Origin: Guptibacillus hwajinpoensis
GTDB taxonomy: Bacteria; Bacillota; Bacilli; Bacillales; Guptibacillaceae
DNA: 64,000 bases
Direction of reading: 5' to 3'
Assembly: GCF_001039475.1 (NCBI RefSeq)
Contig: NZ_LELK01000004.1
Coordinates: forward strand, 1,269,676-1,333,675
Positions 26,039 through 36,407 of this stretch are shown in pieces. Below the pieces are notes generated by a model. That model made no database searches. It saw nothing but the letters and a program-made list of their open reading frames with translations, and had not been told where the DNA came from. Position 1 is the first letter of the stretch. Every line of letters starts with the position of its first letter. The position numbers were made by a program, and so were the translations under genes.

Positions 26039-27073
26039 ATGCAGGAACGTTTACAAACGTTAAAAGAGGAAGCCCTGTCACAAATTGAGAAAGCTTCTTC
26101 AATGAAAGAAGTACAGGATATTCGAGTTGCTTACCTTGGAAAGAAAGGACCAATTACGGAAATTTCAAAGGGGATGGGCAAGCTTTCAGCTGAAGAGCGT
26201 CCTAAGATGGGACAGCTGGTTAATGAAATTCGCACAGCCATATCTGACCAACTTGAAGCGAAAGTGAATGGTTTAGAGAAAGCAGCTGTTGAAGAAAGAC
26301 TTAAGAAAGAAACAATTGATATCTCTCTTCCAGGTCGTCCAATCAAGAGAGGCAATCACCATCCGCTAACGAGGGTCATTGAAGAAATTGAAGATCTCTT
26401 TCTTGGAATGGGCTTTTCAATTGCTGAAGGTCCTGAAGTTGAAACAGATTACTATAATTTCGAAGCACTGAATCTCCCTAAAGATCATCCAGCTCGTGAT
26501 ATGCAGGACTCATTCTATATTACTGAGGAAACTTTACTTCGTACACATACATCTCCTATGCAGGCAAGAACGATGGAAAAGCTTAACGGTGAAGGTCCAG
26601 TTAAAATTATTGTTCCAGGTAAGGTTTACCGTCGTGATACAGATGATGCAACACATTCTCATCAATTCATGCAAATTGAGGGGTTAATGGTTGGAGAGAA
26701 TGTTCGAATGAGTGATTTGAAGGGCGTGTTGCAATCATTCGCAAAGAAAATGTTCGGTGACGAGCGTGAAATCCGTCTCCGTCCAAGTTTCTTCCCATTT
26801 ACAGAACCTTCTGTTGAAATGGATATCTCATGTTTTATTTGCTCTGGTAATGGTTGTTCTGTATGTAAAGGTACAGGATGGATTGAGATTCTTGGTGGAG
26901 GAATGGTTCACCCGAATGTTCTCCGTATGTCAGGATTTGACCCTGAGAAAGTAACTGGCTTTGCATTTGGTATGGGACCTGAACGAATTGCAATGCTCAA
27001 ATATGGAATTGATGATATTCGTCACTTCTATACAAATGACAGTCGTTTTATTAAACAATTTAACACACTATAG
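26039..27073 (+). CDS. pheS: Phenylalanine-tRNA ligase alpha subunit
   Basis: 344 aa, ATG behind GTGGAGG. N-terminal coiled coil (about 1-85) that grips tRNA, then the class II catalytic core with [24 protein letters not shown] (motif 1 area), RVYRRD-type [21 protein letters not shown] (motif 2) and [14 protein letters not shown] (motif 3). Forms the alpha2-beta2 enzyme with pheT, which starts 23 nt downstream. Confidence 0.98.
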   Translation: MQERLQTLKEEALSQIEKASSMKEVQDIRVAYLGKKGPITEISKGMGKLSAEERPKMGQLVNEIRTAISDQLEAKVNGLEKAAVEERLKKETIDISLPGRPIKRGNHHPLTRVIEEIEDLFLGMGFSIAEGPEVETDYYNFEALNLPKDHPARDMQDSFYITEETLLRTHTSPMQARTMEKLNGEGPVKIIVPGKVYRRDTDDATHSHQFMQIEGLMVGENVRMSDLKGVLQSFAKKMFGDEREIRLRPSFFPFTEPSVEMDISCFICSGNGCSVCKGTGWIEILGGGMVHPNVLRMSGFDPEKVTGFAFGMGPERIAMLKYGIDDIRHFYTNDSRFIKQFNTL

Positions 27074-27096
27074 ATGATGGTTAGGAGGAGAAAAGA

Positions 27097-29505
27097 ATGC
27101 TCGTATCAATGAACTGGCTACAACAGTATGTAGATTTAGATAGTTATTCAGCTGATGAACTAGCAGACCTTATTACTAAGGGCGGAATTGAAGTTGAGAC
27201 AGTTGAACAGCTTAATAAAGGAATTAGTGGAGTGGTAATCGGACACGTTCTATCTTGTGAACAACACCCTGATGCGGATAAGCTAAACATTTGCCGTGTA
27301 GATATTGGTGAAGAAGAACCAGTCCAAATTATTTGTGGAGCTGCGAACATTGCAGCAGGACAATACGTAGCAGTGGCAAAGGTTGGAGCTGTTCTACCAG
27401 GAAACTTCAAAATTAAGAAAGCGAAGCTTCGTGGTGAAGCATCGCATGGTATGATTTGCTCACTCCAAGAGCTTGGGATCGAAAGCAAGCTTGTTCATAA
27501 AGAATATGCAGATGGCATTTTTGTATTCAGTGATGATGTAACACCAGGTGAGGATGCACTTCATTACCTTAATTTGAATGATGAAATTCTTGAATTAGGT
27601 TTAACGCCAAATCGTGCAGATGCGATGAATATGATCGGTGTTGCTTATGAAGTTGGAGCGGTACTAAATCGATCGATTGAACTCCCATCACCTGAGCTTG
27701 TTCGTTCTGAGGAAAACGCACAAGATTATGTGTCTGTTCAAATAGAGAACGAAGATGATAACCCGTATTATGGGGCAACTGTTATTAAAAATGTAACCAT
27801 TGCTTCATCTCCTCAGTGGCTTATTAATAGACTAGTGTCTGCAGGAATTCGCCCAATTAATAACGTAGTTGATATTACAAACTATGTTCTTCTTGAATAC
27901 GGGCAGCCATTACATGCTTTCGATTATGACCGCTTTGGATCGAAAGAGGTTGTTATTCGTCGTGCAGCAGAAGGAGAGAAAATCGTTACACTTGATGATA
28001 CAGAGCGTACGCTCTCAAGTGATCATCTTGTGATAACGAATGGTTCCAAGCCAGTTGCTGTTGCAGGAGTAATGGGTGGAGCAGATTCTGAAGTTCAACA
28101 GAATACAACGACGATCTTGCTCGAAGCGGCTTATTTTGATAGTAAGCTTGTGCGTAAAGCATCGAAAGATCTTGGGTTAAGAAGTGACTCTAGTGCACGA
28201 TTTGAAAAAGGAATAGACCGTAATCGCGTAATCGGTGCAAGCGAGCGTGCTGCACAGCTTATTCAAGAGATTGCCGGTGGAACCGTTCTTAAAGGTACAG
28301 CGGAACAGGGTGATCGTACAGTTGAAGGGAAAGAAGTTAGTATCGAAGTAACGAGAATTAATCAAGTACTCGGTACTGAGATTTCTGAAACAGAAGTTGC
28401 GGCTATTTTTGAGCGTCTTCAATTCTCATATCAGAACTTTGGTGGCACGTTTACTGTTCAGGTTCCTCCTCGTCGTCCTGATATCACGATTTCAGAGGAC
28501 TTGATTGAGGAAGTTGGCCGTCTTTACGGTTATGACAATGTTCCTGCAACGCTACCAATTACCGAAAGCACGCCAGGTCAACTTTCTGATTACCAGAAGA
28601 AACGCCGTCGTGTTCGTCGAGCTTTAGAAGGAGCGGGACTATATCAGACGGTGACTTATTCCCTAACTAGCCCTTCAAAACGTGTATTCTTCTCTAATGA
28701 GACAACAGATGCCATTCGTCTAGCGATGCCGATGAGTGAAGAGCGAAGTGAACTTAGAACTAGTTTGCTACCACATCTTCTCGAGGTGGCGCAGTATAAC
28801 AAGAATCGTCAGCTAGAGAACCTGGCTTTTTACGAAACAGCTTCTGTTTTCTTACCAGAAGGAGAGCTTCCTAAAGAGCAGGAACATCTTGCTGGTGTAG
28901 TATCTGGCCTATGGCAAGAGCATCTATGGCAGAAAGAAAAGAAGCCTGTTGATTTCTTCGTTGTGAAAGGTATTCTTGAAGAACTTGCCGTAGAATTCGG
29001 TGTGGAAGATCGCCTTACATTTGCTAGAGCAGATGAACCGAAGCTGCATCCGGGTAGAACAGCAGCAGTTCATCTAGATGATGAATTGATCGGTTATATT
29101 GGTCAACTTCATCCCGAAGTTGAGAAAGAGCTTGATTTAAGTGAAACATATGTTTTCGAAATCAATCTTGAAGCATTGTTGAAAGCAGATGTTGATCATC
29201 TTAAATACAAGAAGCTTCCTCGCTTCCCTTCAGTAACTCGTGATGTTGCACTCGTTGTCAATGAATCACTTGAAGCAGGTCAGGTGAAACGCGTCATCGA
29301 AGAAGCTGGCGGAGCAAAGCTCGTAGAAATTAATTTATTCGATGTCTATCAGGGTGAACACTTAGAAGAAGGTAAGAAATCACTTGCTTTCTCCTTGCGG
29401 TACTACAACCCTGAACAAACATTAACAGAAGAAGAAGTAAAGAAGGCGCATGATCGCGTGCTTACTGCAGTAGAAGAACAATTCGGTGCTGCGCTTCGTA
29501 GCTAA
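27097..29505 (+). CDS. pheT: Phenylalanine-tRNA ligase beta subunit
   Basis: 802 aa. Order: EMAP/tRNA-binding domain (about 39-150), B3/B4 editing domain (about 210-390), B5 (about 405-480), catalytic-like domain and the C-terminal ferredoxin-fold anticodon-binding domain (about 708-800, [13 protein letters not shown]). The subunit provides tRNA contacts and hydrolyses Tyr-tRNA(Phe). AGGAGGAG ribosome binding site. Followed by a strong terminator. Confidence 0.98.
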   Translation: MLVSMNWLQQYVDLDSYSADELADLITKGGIEVETVEQLNKGISGVVIGHVLSCEQHPDADKLNICRVDIGEEEPVQIICGAANIAAGQYVAVAKVGAVLPGNFKIKKAKLRGEASHGMICSLQELGIESKLVHKEYADGIFVFSDDVTPGEDALHYLNLNDEILELGLTPNRADAMNMIGVAYEVGAVLNRSIELPSPELVRSEENAQDYVSVQIENEDDNPYYGATVIKNVTIASSPQWLINRLVSAGIRPINNVVDITNYVLLEYGQPLHAFDYDRFGSKEVVIRRAAEGEKIVTLDDTERTLSSDHLVITNGSKPVAVAGVMGGADSEVQQNTTTILLEAAYFDSKLVRKASKDLGLRSDSSARFEKGIDRNRVIGASERAAQLIQEIAGGTVLKGTAEQGDRTVEGKEVSIEVTRINQVLGTEISETEVAAIFERLQFSYQNFGGTFTVQVPPRRPDITISEDLIEEVGRLYGYDNVPATLPITESTPGQLSDYQKKRRRVRRALEGAGLYQTVTYSLTSPSKRVFFSNETTDAIRLAMPMSEERSELRTSLLPHLLEVAQYNKNRQLENLAFYETASVFLPEGELPKEQEHLAGVVSGLWQEHLWQKEKKPVDFFVVKGILEELAVEFGVEDRLTFARADEPKLHPGRTAAVHLDDELIGYIGQLHPEVEKELDLSETYVFEINLEALLKADVDHLKYKKLPRFPSVTRDVALVVNESLEAGQVKRVIEEAGGAKLVEINLFDVYQGEHLEEGKKSLAFSLRYYNPEQTLTEEEVKKAHDRVLTAVEEQFGAALRS

Positions 29506-29508
29506 TAG

Positions 29509-29548
29509 AAAAGACTCCTTTCTTTTTAAAAGAAAGGAGTCTTTTTTT
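29509..29548 (+). terminator. Terminator of pheST
   Basis: AAAGACTCCTTTCTTTT-taa-AAGAAAGGAGTCTTTTTTT, long near-perfect stem. Confidence 0.9.
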
Positions 29549-29557
29549 GTGACCAAA

Positions 29558-29662
29558 TTCTAAAAGGTTGTTGCTTTTGAAATAATTATTGAATAAAAAA
29601 CCACACTTTGCTAATTGGAGCGGAAATTAACCCGCGCTTATAGCAACAATGTCTACGAAAAG
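29558..29662 (+). repeat. Family 1 dispersed repeat, copy R3 (core deleted)
   Basis: Keeps the outer flanks TTCTAAAAGGTTGTTGCTTTT and TAGCAACAATGTCTACGAAAAGAG seen around other copies, but the core is reduced to ATTGGAGCGGAAATTAACC: the two inner ends are fused and the GC-rich centre is gone. Confidence 0.75.
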
Positions 29663-29669
29663 AGTTATT

Positions 29670-30860
29670 TTACATAAACATACCAACAAAAATAGCCGTA
29701 ATAAACGAAGCAAGCGTTCCACCAATAATAGCTTTGAACCCAAGACGAGATACCTGAGAACGCTTAGAGGGTTCAAGTGACCCAAGTCCAATAATCAATT
29801 GACCAATTGATGAGAAATTAGCAAAGTTACAAAGAGCAACTGATAGAATCGCAACTGTCTTCTCAGATAATCCATCCTGTATAGAAGTTAAATTCTGATA
29901 AGCAACAAATTCATTTATAGACATTTTGGTACCAATGATTGAAGCAGCACGGAAGGCTTCATCTAGTGGGATACCTACAAGTAAAGCAAACGGATAGAAG
30001 ATATAACCGAGTATTGAGCCAAGGTCAGTTCCAACTTCACCAAGCATCCCGTTTACAACGGCAAGTATACTAATGAATGCAATTAACAGCCCACCAATAT
30101 TTAATGCAAGCGTAACACCACTAACAGTACCGTCTGCGATTGCTTCAAAAATATTAGCATGTTCTGATCGTTTCATCGTTACGTTATCATTTGTTTGTGA
30201 TTCTTCAGTTTCAGGCTCCATGATTTTTGAAATAATCAGTGACACGAACGGCACGCTGAATACGGAAATCAATAAATATTTCAGATCAATTCCCATCAGG
30301 GAGTAGCCAACAAGAATTGCTCCACTAGCGGAAGCTGTACCTCCCACCATGATAGCGAATATTTCAGATCTCGTTAATAACTTCAAATAGGGTTTAACGA
30401 GAAGCGGCGCTTCTGCAAGTCCAAGAAAAGAGTTGCCAACAGCATTAAAAGTCTCAACTTTTGTTGTACCCATAAGTTTCCCAACCGTTACCCCGATTAC
30501 CTGAACGACGATTGGAATGATGCGTAAATAATAGAGAGCTGAGACGAGCGCAGATATGAAAATAATAACGGCAAGTACGTTAATAGCAAAAACAAACGTT
30601 AAATCGGTTTGTTCGTATAATCCGCCGAATACGAATTGAATGCCTTCGTTACTGTAATTAATGACATTCTGTACGGCTGCTGATGCTTTTTCTAGTAGTA
30701 GCTTTCCTGTATTTACTTTAAGGACAAATAAAACAAATAGTCCTTCTATGAGTAGGCCAATTCCAATTGTTTTCCATCTAACCGATTTTTTTCTATTGCT
30801 TAATAACCAGGCAATCGCGAGTACGCCTGCAATTGATAGAAACCCTGTGATAATATTCAT
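29670..30860 (-). CDS. nupG: Concentrative purine nucleoside transporter (NupG-like)
   Basis: 396 aa CNT (NupC) family permease with about ten helices. GNSFLGLAEAPLLVKPYL and FANFSSIGQLIIGLGSLEP are the conserved substrate/cation site segments. A guanine-type riboswitch and terminator sit in its leader, as for B. subtilis nupG (yxjA), which imports guanosine and inosine; that is the main reason for the subtype call. ATG behind GGGGGA. It diverges from a nucleoside hydrolase gene, so import and cleavage are encoded side by side. The pair is not at this place in B. subtilis. Confidence 0.88.
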   Translation of the reverse strand: MNIITGFLSIAGVLAIAWLLSNRKKSVRWKTIGIGLLIEGLFVLFVLKVNTGKLLLEKASAAVQNVINYSNEGIQFVFGGLYEQTDLTFVFAINVLAVIIFISALVSALYYLRIIPIVVQVIGVTVGKLMGTTKVETFNAVGNSFLGLAEAPLLVKPYLKLLTRSEIFAIMVGGTASASGAILVGYSLMGIDLKYLLISVFSVPFVSLIISKIMEPETEESQTNDNVTMKRSEHANIFEAIADGTVSGVTLALNIGGLLIAFISILAVVNGMLGEVGTDLGSILGYIFYPFALLVGIPLDEAFRAASIIGTKMSINEFVAYQNLTSIQDGLSEKTVAILSVALCNFANFSSIGQLIIGLGSLEPSKRSQVSRLGFKAIIGGTLASFITAIFVGMFM

Positions 30861-30901
30861 GATGACTGAATCCCCCTGTTAAATAAGTGTTGCTCCACAA
30901 A

Positions 30902-30944
30902 TAAAAAAATATAAAAACTCGAACATATAAGAATGTCCGAGTTT
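30902..30944 (-). terminator. Riboswitch terminator of nupG
   Basis: On the minus strand AAACTCGGACAT / ATGTTCGAGTTT (12 bp with a wobble) followed by a T-rich run; the expected expression platform of the upstream aptamer. Confidence 0.8.
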
Positions 30945-31005
30945 ATAGGAAGAATAGTCACAACAGTAAATACAACACATGTGTATGTATAAACAATGCG
31001 TACCT

Positions 31006-31077
31006 TCCCTATAGTCCAGCAATTAACGGTTGCCGGGTAGAAACTTATTGGACCCTATTTCCAAAATTATATAGAGA
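31006..31077 (-). promoter_or_regulatory. Guanine-type purine riboswitch
   Basis: Read on the minus strand: P1 TCTCTA / TAGGGA, J1/2 TATAAT, P2 TTGGA / TCCAA, J2/3 AAGTTTCTACC, P3 CGGCA / TGCTG, J3/1 GACTATA. The discriminating base is C (GACTA), which specifies guanine or hypoxanthine rather than adenine. With the terminator before nupG it should switch the transporter off when guanine is plentiful. A weak promoter TTGCTA-N17-TAGATT lies just upstream. Confidence 0.93.
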
Positions 31078-31281
31078 TAAATGTGAAGTTGTATTAATCA
31101 ATCTAGCAGAAGAAATAGTAGGTAGCAAGACCTGTTTAGATAGTAGGAATCTTTAAAAAATTCATGCTCACTATGTAAGCGTTCGACAAAATACGAGGGA
31201 TTGTTTCTCTTCACAAGCTTTGATAGAGTACAAAGTAAAAAGCTGAATGACAGCTGTTTTTAAAATTTAGGGAGATGACTT

Positions 31282-32256
31282 ATGAGTAAAAAACAAGTGT
31301 ATTTTAACCATGATGGTGGCGTTGATGATTTAGCATCTTTATTTCTATTGCTTACAATGGAGGAAATAGAGTTAGTAGGTGTTTCTGTTATTCCGGCAGA
31401 TTGCTATTTAGAGCCAGCTGTTTCAGCAAGCAGAAAAATAATTGATCGGTTTGGTAAGGGAGAAGACCTTAACGTAGCTGCTTCAACTTCACGTGGTGTC
31501 AATCCATTCCCGAAAGAGTGGCGTATGCACGCATTCTATGTAGATGCGTTACCTTTATTAAATGAGTCAAACGTTGTTCATACTCTGAAATCAGAATTGC
31601 CAGCACACGTACACCTTATCCAAACTCTTGAACAAAGCAAAGAACCAATCACACTTCTTTTCACAGGTCCATTAACAGATCTTGCTAGAGCTCTAGAGAT
31701 CGCTCCTGGAATTGAAAAGAAGATCGAAAAGTTAGTTTGGATGGGAGGCACATTTCTTAATGAAGGGAATGTCGAAGAGCCTGAACATGATGGAACGGCA
31801 GAATGGAATGCTTTCTGGGATCCAGAGGCAGTCGCAGCGGTTTTTGCTACTGAAATAGAAATAAACATGGTTGCTCTTGAAAGCACAAATCAAGTTCCTT
31901 TAACCAATGAAATTCGTAATATGTGGGCGTCACAACGAAAGCATATAGGAGTCGATTTTATTGGGCAATGCTATGCCATGTGTCCACCACTTGTTCATAT
32001 CGAAACAAACTCTACATATTACCTCTGGGATGTGTTAACAACGGTATCATTAACGCCTCAATCGTTCATTCATTCGAAAGTGGTTAACTGTTATGTTGAA
32101 AAAGACGGAGTAAGTCAGGGTAGAACGATTCTTGATGAAAAGGGAAGAGAAGTTACTGTAGTCAATGACGTCGATCGTGACCTGTTCTTTCAATATTTGA
32201 CAGCACTTATGCATCAGGCAGAAGATCAACTAGAAGCGCCACAACTATTCCTATAA
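31282..32256 (+). CDS. Inosine/uridine-preferring nucleoside hydrolase family protein
   Basis: 324 aa, ATG behind GGGAGA. Metal-site motif near the N-terminus reads FNHDGGVDDLASL: the D-x3-DD core (D11, D15, D16) is kept, while the first Asp of the usual DxDPGxDDA is Asn and PG is GG. The C-terminal Asp that completes the calcium site is probably D in YYLWDVLT. TGPLTDLARAL and WMGGTFLNEGNV are typical. It would hydrolyse the N-glycosidic bond of imported nucleosides. Divergent from nupG, which supports a salvage role. The nucleoside preferred is unknown. Confidence 0.85.
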   Translation: MSKKQVYFNHDGGVDDLASLFLLLTMEEIELVGVSVIPADCYLEPAVSASRKIIDRFGKGEDLNVAASTSRGVNPFPKEWRMHAFYVDALPLLNESNVVHTLKSELPAHVHLIQTLEQSKEPITLLFTGPLTDLARALEIAPGIEKKIEKLVWMGGTFLNEGNVEEPEHDGTAEWNAFWDPEAVAAVFATEIEINMVALESTNQVPLTNEIRNMWASQRKHIGVDFIGQCYAMCPPLVHIETNSTYYLWDVLTTVSLTPQSFIHSKVVNCYVEKDGVSQGRTILDEKGREVTVVNDVDRDLFFQYLTALMHQAEDQLEAPQLFL

Positions 32257-32268
32257 TTTAGAGATCAA

Positions 32269-32298
32269 AAAGGCTGGCTCAACAGAGCCAGCCTTTCA
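32269..32298. terminator. Bidirectional terminator between nucleoside hydrolase gene and rnhC
   Basis: AAAGGCTGGCTC-aaca-GAGCCAGCCTTT, 12 bp perfect, A-run on the left and T-run on the right. Confidence 0.85.
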
Positions 32299-32318
32299 TT
32301 CATCATTTAAAAGTTTGA

Positions 32319-33269
32319 TTAATTTCGATTAGATTTCTCGGCGATTTTTTTTGCTTTTAAGCTGTTAGCGAAGTGAGTCTTAGCGAGTTGATTTAGTACG
32401 TCTTCACCATGCTTTTGAATTAATTTGGCTGCTGCAAGATCTACAGCTGCACCTGCTCCTTTAGGTAATTTAACGTTGTTTTCTTTACCAAGCTTATCAA
32501 TTTCCATGACAAAAGAATATCTTGCTATGATAGAAGCAGCTGCAACAGCGAGATGAATTTCTTCAGCTTTGGTAGCGAAATATACGTTTTCTTTCACAAT
32601 AGTCGATTGACCTTTCAAATAGTTAAAATAGATTTCTGGCTTAGCGAATTGGTCAATTAAAATAGCATCGTAAGAAGGGATTTTGCGTTGTACGTTCTGA
32701 ATAGCTTGGTTATGTAATAAAGCCTTCATCTTCCCCTGATTCATTCCTTTTTTCTGCATCGCATTATACTTCTGGTTTGGTAATACTAACAGACTGTATG
32801 GAATTGTTTTAATCAGGTTTCTTGCAATTTCAATGATTTCGGGATCTTTCATTCCTTTAGAATCTCGTACACCGAGCTCTTTTAAAAGTGGAATCTGTTT
32901 TTGGTCTACGAATGCAGCTGCTACTGTAATGGGTCCAAAGAAGTCTCCAGTTCCTACTTCATCACTTCCAATAGCTGAAAGGGTAGAAATGTGAGCAGGT
33001 GGTGCGAATTGATGATCTCCTACTTTTTTCTTTGCAGATGATTTGCTTGATGTAGAGGGCTTACTAGAAGATTGCCATGGCTTTGCTTCTGCTTCTGCCG
33101 CTGTACCTTGAAACATAACCTTTCCCGAACGATATCCTGTAATCGTACAAGAAGGTGTCTTTGCTACGAAAATGCTACCTGGTGGCTGTTTATCGCTTAA
33201 GAGGCTGTTGTATTTCTTTTTAATTTCATTCATAATGGATGGTGATACAGTTAAAACTACCTGTGACAT
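32319..33269 (-). CDS. rnhC: Ribonuclease HIII
   Basis: 316 aa, ATG behind AAAGGAG; a longer frame to 33347 lacks a ribosome binding site. N-terminal TBP-like substrate-binding domain (about 1-75), then a Ser/Lys-rich linker (PSTSSKSSAKKK) and the catalytic domain starting IGSDEVGTGDFFGPI with D103 and E104. Cleaves RNA in RNA-DNA hybrids. Divergently transcribed from zapA, as in B. subtilis. Confidence 0.95.
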   Translation of the reverse strand: MSQVVLTVSPSIMNEIKKKYNSLLSDKQPPGSIFVAKTPSCTITGYRSGKVMFQGTAAEAEAKPWQSSSKPSTSSKSSAKKKVGDHQFAPPAHISTLSAIGSDEVGTGDFFGPITVAAAFVDQKQIPLLKELGVRDSKGMKDPEIIEIARNLIKTIPYSLLVLPNQKYNAMQKKGMNQGKMKALLHNQAIQNVQRKIPSYDAILIDQFAKPEIYFNYLKGQSTIVKENVYFATKAEEIHLAVAAASIIARYSFVMEIDKLGKENNVKLPKGAGAAVDLAAAKLIQKHGEDVLNQLAKTHFANSLKAKKIAEKSNRN

Positions 33270-33419
33270 AACAAAACTCCTTTGTGAACTGTGCTTACAT
33301 CCTATTATATCAGACTGTGTTTGTGAATCGGAACGGTTCAAGAGCACTGTGTTTCATTACCACACTATTCATGCTATGATATACGTTAGGATTCTCTCTC
33401 ATGATAGGAGGCTTATTGG

Positions 33420-33680
33420 GTGACAGACAGTCATGGAAAAATACGTACAACTGTTGAGATTTATGGTGAACAATATACAATCGTCGGCGATGAAAGTCAT
33501 CAACATATTCGTGAAGTCTCAAATTTAGTCGATGACAAGATGAGTGAGATTAAAGGTTTAAATCCGTATCTAGATACAAAGCGCCTCGCTGTGTTAACAG
33601 CAGTAAATATAGTAAATGAATACGTTATGATTAAAAAAGAACTCGAAGAAATGAAGAAAAAACTGAGAGAAGAGGAATAA
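33420..33680 (+). CDS. zapA: Cell division protein ZapA
   Basis: 86 aa, GTG start 9 nt after AGGAGG. Globular N-terminal part (TTVEIYGEQYTIVGDESHQHI) and C-terminal coiled coil (MIKKELEEMKKKLREEE). Binds FtsZ and bundles its filaments at midcell. cvpA starts 6 nt after its stop. Confidence 0.95.
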   Translation: MTDSHGKIRTTVEIYGEQYTIVGDESHQHIREVSNLVDDKMSEIKGLNPYLDTKRLAVLTAVNIVNEYVMIKKELEEMKKKLREEE

Positions 33681-33686
33681 CGTAAG

Positions 33687-34229
33687 ATGGTTGATCTAAT
33701 TCTTTTAATAATACTGGTTGGAGGCTTCCTAGTAGGGCTTCGAAGAGGTCTTATTCTACAGGTAGTCCATTTGGCCGGATTTATTGTTTCGTTTATCGTC
33801 GCTTACATGTACTTTAAAGATCTCGCACCACAGCTAAAACTCTGGATTCCATATCCATCTTTTGGTAATGAGGCTGCATCAACAGCCATGATTTTTGATG
33901 CTATTAATCTTGAAGCTACATATTATAGTGGAATTGCATTTGCACTCTTGTTTTTTGGTACAAAAATCATTATGCAAATAATAGGGTCCATGCTCGATTT
34001 TCTTGCGGATCTTCCAATTTTGAGAACTGTGAATGGTTGGCTTGGTGGTGTACTTGGGTTTGTAGAAGTGTACATTGTCGTATTTCTATTTCTCTTCATT
34101 GCTGCCCTTCTTCCAAATGAGACGGTTCAAACCGCTATTTCCAATTCAATTCTTGCAGAGAGTATTGTGAAGCACACTCCTGTGCTAACAGAACAAATTA
34201 AAGATCTCTGGAGTACGCATGTAGCATAA
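33687..34229 (+). CDS. cvpA: CvpA family membrane protein
   Basis: 180 aa, four membrane helices; GFLVGLRRGLILQVVHLAGFIVSF is the CvpA signature at the N-terminus. The E. coli namesake is linked to colicin V production; the role in bacilli (yshB) is unknown. In an operon with zapA, 6 nt apart. Confidence 0.88.
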   Translation: MVDLILLIILVGGFLVGLRRGLILQVVHLAGFIVSFIVAYMYFKDLAPQLKLWIPYPSFGNEAASTAMIFDAINLEATYYSGIAFALLFFGTKIIMQIIGSMLDFLADLPILRTVNGWLGGVLGFVEVYIVVFLFLFIAALLPNETVQTAISNSILAESIVKHTPVLTEQIKDLWSTHVA

Positions 34230-34256
34230 CCCTTCGCATAGAAGGGTTATTTGTTT
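34228..34256 (+). terminator. Terminator of zapA-cvpA
   Basis: AACCCTTC-gcata-GAAGGGTT followed by ATTTGTTTG; U-run weak. Confidence 0.7.
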
Positions 34257-34307
34257 GTTATAAGCTTTTATAGAAGTTCTTTTTATAGAAATTAATGCTA
34301 TAAGAGA

Positions 34308-34440
34308 GGTTAATTTCCGCTCCAGGATGCTCGCTTTCCGCGGGGCGGGACACTTGAGCCTCCTCGTCGCTACGCTCCTGTGGGGTCTCACCTGTCCCGC
34401 TAGTCCCGCAGGAGTCGAGCATCCTTCCGCTCCAATTAGC
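34308..34440 (-). repeat. Family 1 dispersed repeat, copy R4 (long form, inverted)
   Basis: Reverse orientation of the other copies: TTAATTTCCGCTCCAGGATG at the left and ATCCTTCCGCTCCAATTAG at the right, with the long GC-rich centre (GGGACACTTGAGCC, GGGGTCTCACCTGTCCCGC). Fills most of the 430-nt gap between cvpA and polX; the rest is AT-rich without features I can name. Confidence 0.88.
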
Positions 34441-34661
34441 GAAGTGTGGCTCTTATACAAAAATTCTTTTGGTAGTAACAATCTGTTAGTAAAGAGACTT
34501 TCTAAAATATTAGTGAAAACTGCACTTAGCAGATTAGCCACTACTTTTATGCAACAATATTTAAAATAACACTTAATAATAAATAAGATTAAATAATTGG
34601 ATTTAGCTGTAAATATGGATACGATAGAGGTAATGATTTCATTAAGAAGGGTGAGAAGACA

Positions 34662-36377
34662 ATGAACAAAAAGAACGTCATTCAATACCTTGAAAAAATT
34701 GCAGTGTACATGGAACTTAAAGGTGAGAATCCTTTTAAAATATCGGCATTTCGTAAAGCAGCTCGTGCGTTAGAGACGGATGATCGAAGCATGGATCAAA
34801 TCGATGATCCTGCTGAACTAACAGGCATTGGTAAGGGAACGGCAGCTGTTATTAATGAGATAATAGAAAACGGTGAATCTGAAACTCTTGAGTCTTTAAA
34901 GAAAGAAGTGCCAGAAGGACTTGTTCCGCTCCTTAAATTGCCAGGCCTTGGGGGTAAAAAACTTGCCAAACTATATAAGGAGCTCGGAGTTGTTGATCTA
35001 GCTTCACTTAAAAAAGCATGCGAAGCAGAGCAGATTCAAGAACTACCTGGTTTCGGCAAGAAAAGTGAAGAAAAGATACTTGCAGCGCTTGAGGAAGTTG
35101 GAAAAAGACCGGATCGTTTATCGATTGCTTACATGCTCCCTCTTGCAGAGAAAATTGAGGCTCAATTAAATGAAATTTCAAGTATAGAAAAATTCGCAAG
35201 AGCAGGTAGCTTGCGAAGAGTTCGTGAGACTATTAAAGATCTTGATTTTATTATTGCGACTACAACAGCTGCTGACGTTTCAGAGAAGTTGTTAGAGCTT
35301 GACGGTATTTCCAAGATTGTCGTAAAAGGAGAAACGAAGATTACGCTCGAATTAGATGACGAGTATGGCGTATCAGTTGATTTCCGAATAGTGAAACCGG
35401 AAGAATTCGCAACAACGCTTCACCATTTTACAGGTTCAAAGGCACACAATGTAAAAATGAGGCAGATTGCGAAAAAAAATGGCGAGCGAATTAGTGAATA
35501 TGGAGTTGAATCTTTAGAAACTGGAGAAGTTCTTACCTTTAAGAGTGAGGAAGAATTCTACCACCATTTTGGTCTGTCCTTTATTCCACCTGAAATCCGC
35601 GAAGATACTGGTGAGATTGAGGAAGCTGCCGAAAAGAAGATGGAGTTAGTTCAATTAGAAGACATTCAAGGTGATCTCCATATGCACTCTACTTGGAGTG
35701 ACGGAGCTTATACAATAGAAGAAATGGCTGAGCGTGCGCGAGAGAAGGGCTATTCTTATATTGCAATAACAGATCATTCACAGTATTTAAAGGTTGCGAA
35801 TGGTTTAACTGCTGAAAGACTGCGCGAACAAAGAGTCGAGATCAATCGGTTAAATAAAAAATGGACCGATTTTAGAGTTTTCGCAGGAGTAGAGATGGAT
35901 ATATTACCAGATGGTACGCTCGATTATAATGACGAATTACTTGCTGAGATGGACTTTGTTATTGCCTCTATTCACTCTTCATTCACTCAAGATGAAGAGA
36001 CGATTATGGCACGTCTTGAGACAGCGCTAAAGAGTCATCATGTTGATCTTATTGCCCATCCATCTGGAAGGCTTCTTGGCAGAAGAAAAGGTTATGCACT
36101 CAATCATGAGAAGTTGATCCAACTTGCTAAAGAAACCAATACGGCCCTTGAATTAAATGCTAATCCAAATCGATTGGACCTTGCTGCTGAATGGCTTCGG
36201 AAAGCACAGGATGAAGATGTTAAAATCATGATTAATACAGATGCCCATCACATGGACATGCTTGAACATATGGAAATTGGCGTATCTGCTGGACGAAGAG
36301 GTTGGCTACGAAAAGAGAGCGTCTTAAACACATTCACGGTGAAAGAACTAGAAACATTCTTTAACCGTCATCGTTAA
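34662..36377 (+). CDS. polX: DNA polymerase/3'-5' exonuclease PolX
   Basis: 571 aa family X polymerase with a C-terminal PHP nuclease domain. N-terminal helix-hairpin-helix 8-kDa region (PFKISAFRKAARALE, LTGIGKGTAAVINEI, LPGLGGKKLAKLY), palm with SLRRVRETIKDLDFIIA, and PHP domain from about 338 (GDLHMHSTWSDG, ITDHSQYLKVANG, INTDAHH). Fills short gaps in base excision repair. A purely cytosolic protein. mutS2 follows 30 nt downstream. Confidence 0.95.
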   Translation: MNKKNVIQYLEKIAVYMELKGENPFKISAFRKAARALETDDRSMDQIDDPAELTGIGKGTAAVINEIIENGESETLESLKKEVPEGLVPLLKLPGLGGKKLAKLYKELGVVDLASLKKACEAEQIQELPGFGKKSEEKILAALEEVGKRPDRLSIAYMLPLAEKIEAQLNEISSIEKFARAGSLRRVRETIKDLDFIIATTTAADVSEKLLELDGISKIVVKGETKITLELDDEYGVSVDFRIVKPEEFATTLHHFTGSKAHNVKMRQIAKKNGERISEYGVESLETGEVLTFKSEEEFYHHFGLSFIPPEIREDTGEIEEAAEKKMELVQLEDIQGDLHMHSTWSDGAYTIEEMAERAREKGYSYIAITDHSQYLKVANGLTAERLREQRVEINRLNKKWTDFRVFAGVEMDILPDGTLDYNDELLAEMDFVIASIHSSFTQDEETIMARLETALKSHHVDLIAHPSGRLLGRRKGYALNHEKLIQLAKETNTALELNANPNRLDLAAEWLRKAQDEDVKIMINTDAHHMDMLEHMEIGVSAGRRGWLRKESVLNTFTVKELETFFNRHR

Positions 36378-36407
36378 CTAAATTTAAGCTTCTAGGAGGA
36401 ACGACCA

